Positions 25,887 through 36,484 of a DNA stretch of 39,085 bases are shown one piece after another (positions within the stretch are counted from its first letter, which is position 1; each line of letters starts with the position of its first letter). Under the pieces are notes generated by a model, which saw only the letters and a program-made list of their open reading frames with translations, ran no database searches and was not told the origin of the DNA. Location: the NCBI GenBank assembly GCA_013619145.1, contig JABXKR010000288.1, forward strand, positions 1-39,085, given 5' to 3'. Made by a program: the position numbers and the translations under genes. Origin of the DNA: Psychromonas sp. GTDB lineage: Bacteria; Pseudomonadota; Gammaproteobacteria; Enterobacterales; Psychromonadaceae.

Positions 25887-27365
25887 ATGGATTTTTTCTC
25901 TTTTGATATGACTTGGCAAGATAGCACCCTTTATATGGTGCTTTCTGCATTGCTATACTTTTCTCTGTTATTGCTGACTTCGTTGCGGGTGATTATTAAA
26001 CGTAAACCGAGCGGTATCTCTTTAGCGTGGTTATTTCTGATCTATGCGTTACCTCTGTTTGGTATGCTGAGTTACTTTATTTTCGGTGAGCTTCATCTAG
26101 GTCAAAAACGCCAGAAGCGACGCGAGCAGATAGGTGAGAAATTTCAACAGTGGCTTAGAACTGAGCCGGTAGAGAATCGCCAGAGTACGGAGCAGATAAG
26201 TCTGTGTGCGCGTTCAATGCAGGCCTTTGTAGAATCGTATACCAGCATGCCGATGTTAAAAGGTAATCACCATTCACTATTATCATCAACAGATCAAATT
26301 CTTATTGAATTAACCGAAAAAATTAACCAAGCACAAAAACATTGTTACCTGTTGTTTTATATCTGTAATGAAGGCGGTTTGGTTGACCATTTATTAGCAG
26401 CATTGATTAAAGCTTCCAGGCGCGGGGTCGAATGTAAGTTACTACTTGATTCGGTGGGAAGTCATGATTTTTTTAAAAGTGATATGCCCTCGATTATGCG
26501 TCAAGCTGGTGTTGAAGTTGTTGAGGCATTACCAGTAGGTGCGTTCAGACTGTTGTTTCAGCGCCAGGATCTGAGAATGCATCGCAAATTGGTTTGCATT
26601 GATGATGATGTTGCTTATACAGGTAGTATGAATCTGGTTGATCCTGCTTATTTTAAAAAGGATCAAGGTTTTGGCGAGTGGGTTGATATTATGGTGCGCT
26701 GTGAAGGGCCTATTGTACAGTTAATGCAGGGGTTGTTTATCTGGGATTGGTATTTAGAAACCAGTCAAAAAATGCCGTTACCACTGTCGCAATTAGAGTG
26801 CTTTCCAGTAGCGGGTACACACAATGCCCAGCTTATCCCTTCGGGACCTGAGTTTGGTAAAGCAAGTATTCATCAAGTGCTATTAACTGCAATTTATGAA
26901 GCTAAATATAGCCTTGTTTTAACAACCCCTTATTTTGTTCCTGATGAAAGTATATTGGCGGCACTGGAAGTTGCTGCGTTACGCGGTGTTGATGTAAAAA
27001 TTATCTTACCTGCTAAAAATGATTCATTGATGGTCAAATATGCGTCGCGTGCTTTTTTTGACGAGCTGTTAACGGCAGGGGCAAAAATCTATAAATTTCA
27101 TGGTGGTTTACTGCATAGCAAAAGTATTGTTATCGATGAAAAAATTGCTTTATTAGGTACGGTTAACCTGGATAAGCGTAGCTTCTGGCTGAATTTTGAG
27201 ATGACTATGCTGATTGATAATCATGAATTTGCGGGCGAACTATTAACGACACAGCTGCATTATCTGTTAGCATCAGATCAACTTATCCTAAGCGAATGGA
27301 AGAAACGAAGTTATTTTAAAAAGCTATTAGAAAGTACGCTCTATCTGTTTAGTCCCCTGTTGTAA
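25887..27365 (+). CDS. cls: Cardiolipin synthase
   Basis: This 492-residue phospholipase-D-superfamily enzyme joins two phosphatidylglycerols to make cardiolipin at the inner membrane. Two N-terminal membrane segments (about 14-36, 45-65) precede two HKD catalytic motifs, HRKLVCIDD...GSMN and HSKSIVIDE...GTVN. Length and layout match ClsA (E. coli 486). AGAGACTTAG lies upstream of the ATG. No close partners. Together with psd earlier in the window it covers two branches of phospholipid synthesis, but the two are not linked. Confidence 0.95.
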   Translation: MDFFSFDMTWQDSTLYMVLSALLYFSLLLLTSLRVIIKRKPSGISLAWLFLIYALPLFGMLSYFIFGELHLGQKRQKRREQIGEKFQQWLRTEPVENRQSTEQISLCARSMQAFVESYTSMPMLKGNHHSLLSSTDQILIELTEKINQAQKHCYLLFYICNEGGLVDHLLAALIKASRRGVECKLLLDSVGSHDFFKSDMPSIMRQAGVEVVEALPVGAFRLLFQRQDLRMHRKLVCIDDDVAYTGSMNLVDPAYFKKDQGFGEWVDIMVRCEGPIVQLMQGLFIWDWYLETSQKMPLPLSQLECFPVAGTHNAQLIPSGPEFGKASIHQVLLTAIYEAKYSLVLTTPYFVPDESILAALEVAALRGVDVKIILPAKNDSLMVKYASRAFFDELLTAGAKIYKFHGGLLHSKSIVIDEKIALLGTVNLDKRSFWLNFEMTMLIDNHEFAGELLTTQLHYLLASDQLILSEWKKRSYFKKLLESTLYLFSPLL

Positions 27366-27413
27366 ACTAACTTGATTATTGTCCTGAAATTCATCCAAAA
27401 TAAAAGGGCTTGG

Positions 27414-27725
27414 TTATTTATGCGCAATATGGCTGAGCAGATAAAGCAGTACAGGTGCCAAAATAATAACAAGTCGCTGCAGCTGGCGGTTATGGGATAA
27501 GTAGGCATCACATTCAGGCAACCACAGCCATAGGATCACTGCGAACATCACCATAATATCGGCCACTACGCCACTAAGAAACACGCTTGCAAATGTAAGC
27601 AGCACAACCAGGGTTCGATTAATGTTATGGCAAGTTTTTGAGGATAGCTGATGCGAAAACTCTGTTTGTTTTTTTGTGCTTTTACTTTCTGTGATTTTAT
27701 TCTGCGATTCAAATAATAGGTACAT
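27414..27725 (-). CDS. Small membrane protein, function unknown
   Basis: A 103-codon frame has a very good ribosome binding site (AGGAGG, six bases before ATG), which argues that it is real. The product has a polar N-terminal 35 or so residues and two adjacent membrane segments (about 38-70) with VVADIMVMFAVILWLWLP between and within them. A third hydrophobic stretch near the C-terminus (VIILAPVLLYLLS) is followed by HIAHK. I recognise no family. It lies between the convergent cls and the adhE terminator, probably as a single-gene unit. Confidence 0.72.
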   Translation of the reverse strand: MYLLFESQNKITESKSTKKQTEFSHQLSSKTCHNINRTLVVLLTFASVFLSGVVADIMVMFAVILWLWLPECDAYLSHNRQLQRLVIILAPVLLYLLSHIAHK

Positions 27726-27910
27726 GACAGCCTCCTAAACTTCCCAAATAACCTTAACCACGACCTAGTTATAAATCATGCAGATTTCAGGCCAAACAGA
27801 ATTTTGACATGTAGTGAACTTGCTGCAAGTTATCCACATAGTCACTTGAAACACCGGATAGCTATTGTTTGTAAATAACAATTCATACGCATTTATCTGA
27901 ATTACAGGCA

Positions 27911-27939
27911 AAAAAAAGCCTGCAGTTAAGCAGGCTTTT
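27911..27939 (-). terminator. Rho-independent terminator of adhE
   Basis: On the minus strand GCCTGC and GCAGGC (27935-27930 with 27923-27918) form a stem with a short loop, followed by eight Us. It lies 40 bp past the adhE stop. The plus strand also has TTTTCT, so it may act both ways. Confidence 0.92.
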
Positions 27940-27978
27940 CTATTCACCGAGCAATTAAGCTTCGATTAATTATTAAGC

Positions 27979-30621
27979 TTATTTTTCAGCTTTTTTCTCT
28001 TCTTTTTTAGCCGGTGCATCAACTACATCAACGTAATCTTTACCGTAGTAAGAAGCAAGAAGCACATCTTTTAGCTCAGAGATTAATGGGTAACGAGGGT
28101 TTGCACCAGTACATTGGTCATCAAACGCTTGTTCCGCTAGGTCATCAATAGCAGCTAGGAAGTCAGCTTCATCAACACCAGCAGCTTGGATTGAAAGTGG
28201 AATGTTTAATTCAACTTTCAATTCGTCTAACCAAGTTAGAAGTGCGTTGATTTTAGCTTCAGTATTACCTTCACGGAAACCTAAGTGTTCAGCAACTTCA
28301 GCATAACGAGCACGTGCTTTTGGACGGTCGTATTGCGAGAAAGTACCTTGCTTAGTTGGTTTGTTTGTTGCATTGAAACGAATAGTATTCGTTAATAGCA
28401 GTGCATTTGCTAAACCATGTGGAAGGTGGAATTCATTACCAATTTTGTGCGCCATTGAGTGACACACACCTAGGAATGAGTTCGCAAACGCGATACCAGC
28501 GATAGTTGCTGCATTATGTACTTTTTCACGTGCAACAGCATCGTTTTTACCATTATGGTAAGAACTTGGCAGGTACTCTTTAAGCATCTTAAGTGCTTGT
28601 AGTGCTTGACCATCTGAGTATTCGTTAGCAAGCATTGAAACGTAAGCTTCCATTGCGTGAGTAACAGCATCGTAACCACCGAAAGCACAAAGTGACTTAG
28701 GCATATCCATTACTAGGTTAGCATCTACAACAGCCATGCTTGGCGTTAATTCGTAATCTGCAAGCGGGTATTTTTTGCCCGTTCTTTCATCAGTTACAAC
28801 AGCAAATGGTGTTACTTCAGAACCAGTACCAGAAGTAGTTGTAATACATACTAATTCAGCTTTAACGCCCATTTTAGGGAACTTGTAGATACGTTTACGG
28901 ATATCCATAAAGCGCATTGCTAAGTCTTCGAAATCAGTTTCTGGATGCTCGTATAGAACCCACATGATTTTCGCTGCATCCATTGGTGAACCACCACCAA
29001 CTGCAAGAATTACGTCAGGTTTGAATACGTTACAAGCTGCCGCACCTTTTTTGATAATAGCAAGAGTCGGATCTGCTTCAACTTCGTGGAAGATCTCAAC
29101 TAACATACCTTGTGCTTCAAGGATTCCACGTAATTCATCAATGTAACCGTTAGCAAATAGGAAACCATCAGTTACGATCATTGCACGTTGTTTGCCTTCA
29201 AGGTCAGTCATTGCAATTGGTAAAGAGCCACGACGGAAGTAGATAGATTTTGGTAGTTTATGCCATAACATATTTTCAGCTCGCTTCGCGATTGTTTTAG
29301 TATTGATTAAGTGTTGTGGACCAACATTTTCAGAAACAGCGTTACCACTGTGTGTACCACAACCTAAAGTTAGAGAAGGTGCAAAACCAAAGTTATAGAT
29401 GTCACCGATACCACCGTGAGATGTAGGTGAGTTAATAACGATACGACATGCTTTCATTGCAAGGCCGAACGCATCAACACGATCAGAGTTTGCATCTTGG
29501 TCTGTGTAAAGTGCAGCTGTATGACCAACACCACCGATATCTAATACGATATGTGCTTGACGAACAGCATCTTCGTAGTTTTTAGCTTTAAATAGACCAA
29601 GTGTTGGAGATAGTTTTTCATGTGCGAACATATCTTCAACTTTTACTTCTAGGCCTTCACCAACTAGTACTTTAGTTGATTTTGGTACTGTAACGCCAGC
29701 AAGCTCAGCAATAGTAAATGCAGATTGACCAACGATTTTAGCGTTAAGTGCGCCATCGATAAACATCGTTTTAGCCACTTTTTCTTTGTCGGCTTTGTTT
29801 AGAATGAAACCGCCGTATGCAGCAAGACGCTCTTTAAATTCATCATATTTAGATTCAACAATAATCGCCGCTTGCTCAGAAGCACAGATCATACCGTTAT
29901 CGAATGTTTTTGACATTAAGATTGAAGAAACCGCACGCTTGATATCTGCACTTTCATCGATTACAACAGGTGTATTACCCGCGCCAACACCAATTGCAGG
30001 GTTACCTGAAGAGTATGCTGCTTTAACCATGCCTGGACCACCAGTTGCAAGGATGATTGCAGTGTCTTCATGCTTCATGATTGTATTAGTAAGCTCTAAA
30101 GATGGGATATCAATCCAACCGATAAGATCTTTTGGTGCGCCCGCTTCAACTGCTGCATCTAAAACAATTTTAGCTGCGTAGTTTGTACACTCTTTAGCAC
30201 GTGGATGTGGTGCAACAATACAACCATTACCCGTTTTAAGTGCCATTAACGTTTTAAAGATAGCCGTTGATGTAGGGTTAGTAGTAGGAACGATTGCACA
30301 GATGATACCCATAGGCTCAGCAAGTGTAACTGTATTTAATGATTCATTACGTGATAATTCACCAACAGTCTTAGTGTCTGCGAAACTGTTGTAAATGAAC
30401 TCAGAAGCAAAGTGGTTTTTAATTACTTTATCTTCTATAAGGCCCATGCCTGTTTCTTTAACAGCCATTTTTGCAAGTTCGATGCGGTGAGTTGACACTT
30501 TAAGTGCGGCAACACGGAAGATTTCATCAACCTGTTTTTGTGAAAAGGTTGCATACTCTGCTTGTGCTACTTTAACGCGCGCAATCAGAGCTTCTAAATC
30601 AGCAACTGTGCTTACTGTCAT
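27979..30621 (-). CDS. adhE: Bifunctional acetaldehyde-CoA / alcohol dehydrogenase
   Basis: This 880-residue fermentation enzyme reduces acetyl-CoA to acetaldehyde and then to ethanol, reoxidising two NADH. The N-terminal aldehyde dehydrogenase half has the catalytic Cys246 (DNGMICASEQ), as in E. coli. The C-terminal half is an iron-dependent alcohol dehydrogenase with GGGSPMDAAK and the metal-binding His cluster (HAMEAYVS, GVCHSMAHKIG, HGLANA). Such proteins assemble into helical spirosomes. Codon use looks highly biased, fitting strong expression. An FNR-like site lies upstream, and the C-terminal tail is Lys-rich (KKEEKKAEK). Confidence 0.98.
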   Translation of the reverse strand: MTVSTVADLEALIARVKVAQAEYATFSQKQVDEIFRVAALKVSTHRIELAKMAVKETGMGLIEDKVIKNHFASEFIYNSFADTKTVGELSRNESLNTVTLAEPMGIICAIVPTTNPTSTAIFKTLMALKTGNGCIVAPHPRAKECTNYAAKIVLDAAVEAGAPKDLIGWIDIPSLELTNTIMKHEDTAIILATGGPGMVKAAYSSGNPAIGVGAGNTPVVIDESADIKRAVSSILMSKTFDNGMICASEQAAIIVESKYDEFKERLAAYGGFILNKADKEKVAKTMFIDGALNAKIVGQSAFTIAELAGVTVPKSTKVLVGEGLEVKVEDMFAHEKLSPTLGLFKAKNYEDAVRQAHIVLDIGGVGHTAALYTDQDANSDRVDAFGLAMKACRIVINSPTSHGGIGDIYNFGFAPSLTLGCGTHSGNAVSENVGPQHLINTKTIAKRAENMLWHKLPKSIYFRRGSLPIAMTDLEGKQRAMIVTDGFLFANGYIDELRGILEAQGMLVEIFHEVEADPTLAIIKKGAAACNVFKPDVILAVGGGSPMDAAKIMWVLYEHPETDFEDLAMRFMDIRKRIYKFPKMGVKAELVCITTTSGTGSEVTPFAVVTDERTGKKYPLADYELTPSMAVVDANLVMDMPKSLCAFGGYDAVTHAMEAYVSMLANEYSDGQALQALKMLKEYLPSSYHNGKNDAVAREKVHNAATIAGIAFANSFLGVCHSMAHKIGNEFHLPHGLANALLLTNTIRFNATNKPTKQGTFSQYDRPKARARYAEVAEHLGFREGNTEAKINALLTWLDELKVELNIPLSIQAAGVDEADFLAAIDDLAEQAFDDQCTGANPRYPLISELKDVLLASYYGKDYVDVVDAPAKKEEKKAEK

Positions 30622-31005
30622 AATATTCTCCTAAGGATTTATAAAAATAAAAGTTAAAAATGTTTTACTAAAACTGTGCTAGCTGATACGAAAGCTAATC
30701 TTAGTAAAAAATTTTCACATTGATTATAGAAATTTGCTTTTTTGACGCATTGATCGAGATCATATGTAAGTAAATTACAGAATAACAATGAAAAGTTAGA
30801 GTTAACTTAAAATTATGCCTAAAAACCTATGATTTCATAATTTAAAAAAGCTATTTTACAAGTAATTCAAACAATTAGCTATGATTTGTAATTTTATTAC
30901 ATGGCATTAGCATCTGCTAAAGAGGACTCTTCAAAAAAATCTTTGCGTGTAGGGGCAAGCGGTAATAAGCTTCACCTTTATTGTAATTATTAAAATGAGA
31001 TTGTT
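30622..31005. other. adhE / AI-2E permease divergent intergenic region
   Basis: This 384-bp AT-rich gap holds the promoters of two divergent genes. Apart from the FNR-like site I see no clear operator, hairpin or coding frame. AGGAGAAT sits just before the adhE start (30630-30623 on the minus strand). Confidence 0.6.
30750..30763 (-). promoter_or_regulatory. FNR-like binding site upstream of adhE
   Basis: TTGATCGAGATCAT matches the FNR consensus TTGATnnnnATCAA at nine of ten defined positions. It lies about 130 bp before the adhE start codon, in front of a fermentative gene, so anaerobic activation is likely. CRP recognises a related sequence (TGTGA-type), which fits less well here. Confidence 0.65.
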
Positions 31006-32064
31006 ATGTCAAATGTTTCAACGTTTGCCCGCTGTGCATTATATTTTGCAGCGATAGTTATCTGCCTGGCAGGAATTAAAATTGCAGCCCCGATTGTTGT
31101 ACCGTTTTTACTCTCTCTTTTTGTGGCTATTATCTGCAATCCGGCTATCAACTTTTTAGCTGAGCGAAAAATACCGCGTGGTATTGCTATTGCCGTGGTG
31201 ATTATTTTCATCTTTTCATTGTTTATTGTTTTAGGAGGCATTATCGGCTCCTCTGTAAATGGTTTTAGGCAGGCGTTACCTACCTATGAAGCACAGTTAT
31301 CTAGTGAAGTTGATTGGTTAATAACTTGGATGGGGAAACACAATATCTCGATATCCATGACTGAAGTGCGGGGATATTTTGATCCAGCTAAAGTGATGAC
31401 CTTAGTAACCACTACATTAACAGGCTTCAGCAGTGTATTAGGTAATGTCTTTTTATTGCTATTAACGGTTGTTTTTATGCTCTCGGAGGGGCAGGGGTTT
31501 GCGAACAAACTTCATGTTGCCTTTGATGATTCGGTCCGTACTGAAAAACGCTTAGATCATTTTTTAAATATGGTTAATCAATATATGGCCATAAAAACGG
31601 TTATCAGCCTGGCAACGGGTTTAATTATTGGCTTGGTTTTATGGTTACTCGGCGTCGACTTTTTTGTGTTGTGGGCTCTATTGGCATTTTTGCTTAACTA
31701 TATTCCCAATATTGGTTCAATCATTGCGGCCGTACCCGCGGTTATTTTAACCTTTTTACAATTGGGAGTAGGTTATGCCAGCATGGTTATTGCTTTGTTT
31801 GTCGGTGTAAATATGGTGATGGGCAGTGTGATTGAGCCTAAGTTTATGGGGCGAAGTTTAGGCTTGTCGACCTTAGTGGTATTTTTATCATTGATTTTCT
31901 GGGGATGGTTATTAGGTATGGTGGGCATGTTATTATCCGTTCCATTGACCATGATCTTTAAAATAGCGTTAGAAAATAGTGAAGATGGACATTGGTTTGC
32001 TATTTTATTAAGTTCTGATGAAGAGATCCATGAATTGCAAAACACATTAAATAAAGAAAAATAA
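31006..32064 (+). CDS. AI-2E/PerM family membrane transporter
   Basis: The 352-residue inner-membrane protein has about seven or eight hydrophobic segments and the family layout: an N-terminal pair (IKIAAPIVVPFLLSLFVAII), a soluble domain of about 80 residues, then the conserved NYIPNIGSIIAAVPA and the ending PLTMIFKIALE. Members include YdiK, PerM and TqsA, and exports range from AI-2 to sodium/proton exchange, so the substrate is not predictable. A methyltransferase gene follows after 2 bp, probably in the same transcript. Confidence 0.88.
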   Translation: MSNVSTFARCALYFAAIVICLAGIKIAAPIVVPFLLSLFVAIICNPAINFLAERKIPRGIAIAVVIIFIFSLFIVLGGIIGSSVNGFRQALPTYEAQLSSEVDWLITWMGKHNISISMTEVRGYFDPAKVMTLVTTTLTGFSSVLGNVFLLLLTVVFMLSEGQGFANKLHVAFDDSVRTEKRLDHFLNMVNQYMAIKTVISLATGLIIGLVLWLLGVDFFVLWALLAFLLNYIPNIGSIIAAVPAVILTFLQLGVGYASMVIALFVGVNMVMGSVIEPKFMGRSLGLSTLVVFLSLIFWGWLLGMVGMLLSVPLTMIFKIALENSEDGHWFAILLSSDEEIHELQNTLNKEK

Positions 32065-32066
32065 TA

Positions 32067-32981
32067 ATGAAAATATTAGAGCATATTAATTGGGCTGACG
32101 TAGTTAGCCTGCCTAAAAATGAACTGCAGCGTTTATTGCATGGACGTGGCTTTTGTTTCCCAGATTACACCTATATTAATATTGACTGGTTATCACCTGT
32201 GATATTAATTATCTTATATAAAGAGGTAGAAGAGGAGTGGCTGCACAAGCTAAGTGAGCAGCTGCTTAAAAAAATGACTGATTTAGGGTTTACTGTAAAA
32301 AGTATTCAAGCTCAGTACCGTTGCCGAGAATTTGCCCCAACAGAGATCTTGTTTGGCGAGGCAATTACCGATTTAGTCGCCCCAGAGAATGATCTGAAAT
32401 ATAAGATCAACTTAGGCAGTAAGCAAAACTACGGCATCTTTTTAGATATGAAAAATGGTCGTCAGTGGGTACAAGAAAACAGTCAAAATAAACGCGTATT
32501 AAATCTCTTTTCATATACCTGTGCATTTTCAAATGCAGCGATCGCCGGAGGGGCCGAGCAAGTTATTAATCTTGATATGAGTAAGGCCGCGCTTGCAGTT
32601 GGACGAGATAACCATAGGTTAAATGGTCATGATTTAAGTAAAGTAAAATACCTGGGTCATGATCTTTTTAAATCTTGGGGTAAGGTTAAACGTTTCGGAC
32701 CCTACGATATTATTATTGCCGATCCACCATCGCTGCAAAAAGGCAGTGTCAATATCAAGCGTGATTATCCGAAGATTATTCGTCGTTTACCCGAATTATT
32801 GAACAAAGAGGGGGTGGCGTTATTATGCTTGAATTCGCCAGATTTAGATTTTGAATTTTTATATCAAATAATTAAAGAAGAGTGCCCGGCAGCAAAAGTG
32901 ATTAAACAAATTAATCCACCTGCTGAGTTTACCAATATAAACCCGGATCATGGTTTGAAGTGCTTGCTTATCCAACTCTAG
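32067..32981 (+). CDS. Class I SAM-dependent methyltransferase (RlmI/RlmK-like core)
   Basis: The 304 residues comprise an N-terminal region of about 110 residues and a Rossmann methyltransferase core. Motif I is VLNLFSYTCAFSNAAI, the acidic loop NLDMSKAAL, and motif IV IADPPSLQKG. The core resembles the rRNA cytosine-C5/guanine-N2 methyltransferases RlmI and RlmK-L, but the PUA or THUMP domain of those enzymes is not evident, so the target is unknown. The start overlaps the preceding stop region (TAATAATG), showing coupling to the permease gene. A strong terminator follows. Confidence 0.83.
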   Translation: MKILEHINWADVVSLPKNELQRLLHGRGFCFPDYTYINIDWLSPVILIILYKEVEEEWLHKLSEQLLKKMTDLGFTVKSIQAQYRCREFAPTEILFGEAITDLVAPENDLKYKINLGSKQNYGIFLDMKNGRQWVQENSQNKRVLNLFSYTCAFSNAAIAGGAEQVINLDMSKAALAVGRDNHRLNGHDLSKVKYLGHDLFKSWGKVKRFGPYDIIIADPPSLQKGSVNIKRDYPKIIRRLPELLNKEGVALLCLNSPDLDFEFLYQIIKEECPAAKVIKQINPPAEFTNINPDHGLKCLLIQL

Positions 32982-32997
32982 TTGGCTGTTTAGATAT

Positions 32998-33040
32998 AAA
33001 AAAGCCCCGCTTTGTTTTGCAAAGCGGGGCTTTTATTTTT
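32998..33040. terminator. Bidirectional terminator between the methyltransferase gene and pta
   Basis: GCCCCGCTTTG (33004-33014) and CAAAGCGGGGC (33020-33030) form an 11-bp stem with a 5-base loop. There are As before it and TTTTATTTTT after it, so it serves the two convergent genes; pta ends at 33049. Confidence 0.95.
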
Positions 33041-33048
33041 CAGTCAGG

Positions 33049-35211
33049 CTAAGCTTCTGCTGCAGCTTTCTCTTCTGCTTGTGTTGCTTGAATAGCTGTT
33101 AATGCGATTGTGTAAACAATATCATCAACTAATGCACCACGGGACAAGTCATTTACAGGTTTACGCATACCTTGCAGCATTGGACCGATACTGATTAGAT
33201 CTGCACTACGTTGTACTGCTTTATAAGTAGTATTACCGGTATTTAAATCAGGGAAGATAAATACTGTTGCTTGACCTGCAACCGGGCTGTTAGGAGCTTT
33301 GCTCTTAGCAACATTTTCCATTACCGCCGCGTCATATTGCAGTGGACCGTCGATAAGAAGATCTGGACGACGCTCCTGAGCAATTTTAGTCGCTTCACGC
33401 ACTTTTTCAACATCGCTACCAGCACCTGAAGTACCTGTCGAGTAACTGATCATGGCAACTTTTGGATCGATACCAAATGCGATAGCAGAATCCGCAGATT
33501 GAATTGCGATATCGGCAAGCTGCTCAGCTGTAGGATCCGGGTTGATTGCACAATCACCGTAAACCAGTACTTGGTCAGGTAATAACATAAAGAAGATCGA
33601 AGAAACCAAGCTTGCACCTGGCGCTGTTTTAACTAATTGCAGCGGCGGACGAATCGTATTAGCCGTGGTATGCACAGCACCGGAGACAAGGCCTGCCACT
33701 TCATTTTCAGCTAACATCATTGTACCGAGTACTACGGTATCTTCCAGTTGCTCGCGAGCAACAACTTCAGTTAGACCTTTCGCTTTACGTAGTTCAACCA
33801 TTGGTGCAACGTAACGCTCAAGCACATCCATTGGATTAATGATTTCAACATCATCTGTTAACTCAATGCCCTGCTGCGTTGCAATACGTTGAATTTCTTG
33901 AGGGTCACCTAATAAAACAGGTTTTGCAATACCTCGTTGTGCACAGATAAGTGCTGCCTGAATTGTACGAGGCTCTTCACCTTCCGGTAATACAATGCGC
34001 TGGTTCGCTTTACGCGCAAGTTCTGTTAAATGGTAACGGAATGCAGGTGGAGATAAACGACGCGATAGAGAAGAATCTTCTGTTAATGTATTTAACCAGT
34101 GTTTATCAATATGACCGGCGATATATTCCTGCACTTTTTCAATACGCTCAACATCATCAACTGGAATTTCCATATTGAAGTTCTGCAGGCGCTGCGCTGT
34201 CTGCCAGGTATTGCTCTTGATTAATATAATCGGTAAACCAGATTCCATAGCACGGCTACACAGTTTCATCACTTCATCTTCAGGGTGGTAATCACCTGTT
34301 AGTAATAAACAACCAATTTTCATACCGTTCATAGCTGCTAAACAGGCTGCGATAATGACGTCACTGCGATCACCTGAAGTTACCAGCATTGAACCTGCTT
34401 TGAAGTGTTCAACCATATTTGGAATTGAACGCGCACAGAAAGTAACACTTTGTAATCGACGGTTATTAAGGTCACCCTCATTTAATATTTGCGCTTCAAG
34501 GTGATTGCAAAGATCTCTGACTCGTGGCGCAATCAGATCGGCACTCCAGGGGATGCAACCTAGAATTGGTAACGGGCTTTTGCTGAACATTTGTAATACT
34601 TCCAGATTGTTATTAATAACACCATCTGGAATATCAAACATTTCAGTTAGATCTGGACGTGATTTGTCATTTTCATCAATTGGTGCGCCAACTTTATTAA
34701 TGATACAACCCGCGATACGTTTGTTCTTTTTACCACCAAAAGAAGAGACGGCTATTTCCATACGTTCTTTTAACTGTTGCGAAGAATCGTTACTTGGGTG
34801 AGTCACAAATACCATTTCTGCGCTTAATGCTTTGGCAATGCTGTAGTTGATTTCATTGGCAAACTGATGTTTGTCCGTTGGTACAAGACCCTCAATAATA
34901 ATTACATCACTTTCTTTTGTCCCTTGACGAAAACGTTCAACAATATTTTCTAATAAGTCTGAAGATCTACCCGAAGAGATAAGGTTTTCTGCGTATTTCA
35001 TTGCAAACGGTTCAGGCGGATTGATAGATGAACCATTGCGTAACGTTGTTGTTGAGCGTTCCGGTCCTGTATCACCGATACGTGGTTGAGCAATTGGTTT
35101 GAAGAAGTTAACTGCAACACCTTGGCGTTCCATAGCGCGGACCATTCCTAGGCTGACAGAAGTAACACCGACACCAGAGCCGATGGGAATGAGCATAATA
35201 GTACGGGACAT
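33049..35211 (-). CDS. pta: Phosphate acetyltransferase (long form)
   Basis: The 720 residues interconvert acetyl-CoA and acetyl phosphate, which with AckA yields acetate and ATP. In order there is a P-loop-like N-terminal domain (about 1-220, start [20 protein letters not shown]), a DRTGG-type middle domain (about 220-360) and the C-terminal PTA_PTB catalytic domain (about 390-705; [34 protein letters not shown]). This is the long enteric form (E. coli 714). It lies 73 bp after ackA, with an attenuator-like hairpin between, so the ackA-pta operon is conserved. Confidence 0.97.
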   Translation of the reverse strand: MSRTIMLIPIGSGVGVTSVSLGMVRAMERQGVAVNFFKPIAQPRIGDTGPERSTTTLRNGSSINPPEPFAMKYAENLISSGRSSDLLENIVERFRQGTKESDVIIIEGLVPTDKHQFANEINYSIAKALSAEMVFVTHPSNDSSQQLKERMEIAVSSFGGKKNKRIAGCIINKVGAPIDENDKSRPDLTEMFDIPDGVINNNLEVLQMFSKSPLPILGCIPWSADLIAPRVRDLCNHLEAQILNEGDLNNRRLQSVTFCARSIPNMVEHFKAGSMLVTSGDRSDVIIAACLAAMNGMKIGCLLLTGDYHPEDEVMKLCSRAMESGLPIILIKSNTWQTAQRLQNFNMEIPVDDVERIEKVQEYIAGHIDKHWLNTLTEDSSLSRRLSPPAFRYHLTELARKANQRIVLPEGEEPRTIQAALICAQRGIAKPVLLGDPQEIQRIATQQGIELTDDVEIINPMDVLERYVAPMVELRKAKGLTEVVAREQLEDTVVLGTMMLAENEVAGLVSGAVHTTANTIRPPLQLVKTAPGASLVSSIFFMLLPDQVLVYGDCAINPDPTAEQLADIAIQSADSAIAFGIDPKVAMISYSTGTSGAGSDVEKVREATKIAQERRPDLLIDGPLQYDAAVMENVAKSKAPNSPVAGQATVFIFPDLNTGNTTYKAVQRSADLISIGPMLQGMRKPVNDLSRGALVDDIVYTIALTAIQATQAEEKAAAEA

Positions 35212-35240
35212 GACTATTCCTTTTATAAATAGAATTTAGA

Positions 35241-35267
35241 GAAAATAAGGAGAGTGTCAGCTCTCCT
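35241..35267 (-). terminator. Attenuator-like hairpin between ackA and pta
   Basis: On the minus strand AGGAGAG and CTCTCCT (35267-35261 with 35254-35248) form a 7-bp stem with a 6-base loop, followed by TATTTTC. It probably reduces pta transcription relative to ackA, or protects the ackA 3' end. Confidence 0.7.
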
Positions 35268-35284
35268 ATATGTATTAATTATTA

Positions 35285-36484
35285 TTAAGCTGAAACTAGT
35301 TTTGCAGAATCTTGTGCAATAACCCATTCTTCATTTGTCGGGATAACCATCGCAATAGGAGAGCCATCCGCGGTAATGATCCCCTGCTCGCCCAATACTG
35401 CCGCTGCATTTTTGTCAGCATCGACTTGATAACCGAATATTGCCAATAAATCTAAGACTTTTGCTCGGACCTTAACGGTGTTTTCTCCGATACCGCCAGT
35501 AAAGATAATTGCATCAATATGACCTAGTGGAACAGCAAAAGAAGCAATATATTTTGCTAAACGGTAGCAGAACATTTCCATTGCTAATATTGCACCTTGA
35601 TGGCCTTTTTCACAGTTCTCAGTAATTTTACGGAAGTCACTGGAAATACCTGAAATTCCTAGTAGACCACTTTGCTTTTGCAGCATGTCCATTACGCCTT
35701 CAAGGCTGTAGCCTTCACGCGTAACTAGATGCTCAATAATACTTGGATCAATATCACCACAACGAGTCCCCATTACAAGACCTTCAAGTGGCGTCATGCC
35801 CATACTGGTATCAACACTTTTGCCATTTTTAATTGCTGTAACTGATGCGCCATTACCTAAATGCGCTGAGATAACATTGATTTCTTCAAATGGTTTGTTA
35901 AGCGCTTTTGCAGCTTCCTGGGTTACAAACAGGTGACTTGTACCGTGCATACCATAACGACGAATACCTTTTTCTTTGTAAAGGTTATATGGCAATGCGT
36001 ACATAAATGCTTTAGCCGGCATACTTTGATGGAATGCTGTATCAAATACCGCAACTTGAGGAAGCGTAGGGAAAGCTGATTGTGCGGCTTTAATACCTAA
36101 AATATGCGCATGGTTATGCAGTGGAGCAAGAGATGCACACTCTTCAATGCCTTCAAGCACATTCTCATCAATAATAACTGATTCAGTAAATTTTTCACCA
36201 CCATGAACAATACGGTGACCTATTGCCACAAACTGTTCACTTAAACCGTCTTCTTTTTTGATAATCTCTTCAACAATATAAGAGATAGCAGCTGAATGCG
36301 CGCTATAAGCGGGTAGGTTAGAGGCCTCTTTCTTTCCTGCAGTTGTCCATTTAATACGAGCATCGGGAAGATTAAAACATTCTGCAAGACCGCTAATTAC
36401 TTCATCACCACTCTGGGCATTAATAACGGCAAATTTAAGAGATGAACTACCACAGTTCAGGACAAGGACAAGTTTGTTGCTCAT
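35285..36484 (-). CDS. ackA: Acetate kinase
   Basis: This 399-residue ASKHA-fold enzyme makes ATP and acetate from acetyl phosphate. Signatures are [14 protein letters not shown] at the start, [36 protein letters not shown] and [10 protein letters not shown] start at ATG 36484 because the product then begins [14 protein letters not shown] and matches E. coli length (400). The longer frame from 36535 adds 17 residues with no family counterpart. It heads the ackA-pta operon and is divergent from yfbV, as in enterics. Confidence 0.97.
   Translation of the reverse strand: MSNKLVLVLNCGSSSLKFAVINAQSGDEVISGLAECFNLPDARIKWTTAGKKEASNLPAYSAHSAAISYIVEEIIKKEDGLSEQFVAIGHRIVHGGEKFTESVIIDENVLEGIEECASLAPLHNHAHILGIKAAQSAFPTLPQVAVFDTAFHQSMPAKAFMYALPYNLYKEKGIRRYGMHGTSHLFVTQEAAKALNKPFEEINVISAHLGNGASVTAIKNGKSVDTSMGMTPLEGLVMGTRCGDIDPSIIEHLVTREGYSLEGVMDMLQKQSGLLGISGISSDFRKITENCEKGHQGAILAMEMFCYRLAKYIASFAVPLGHIDAIIFTGGIGENTVKVRAKVLDLLAIFGYQVDADKNAAAVLGEQGIITADGSPIAMVIPTNEEWVIAQDSAKLVSA

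Noticed and set aside
27830-27838. Perfect DnaA box (TTATCCACA) in the adhE/small-gene gap
   Set aside because: A single 9-bp match is expected by chance in a stretch of this size and base composition. No other boxes, AT-rich unwinding element or replication gene lie nearby.
27765-27947. 60-codon minus-strand frame after adhE
   Set aside because: It begins inside the adhE terminator, has no ribosome binding site and no protein-like pattern.
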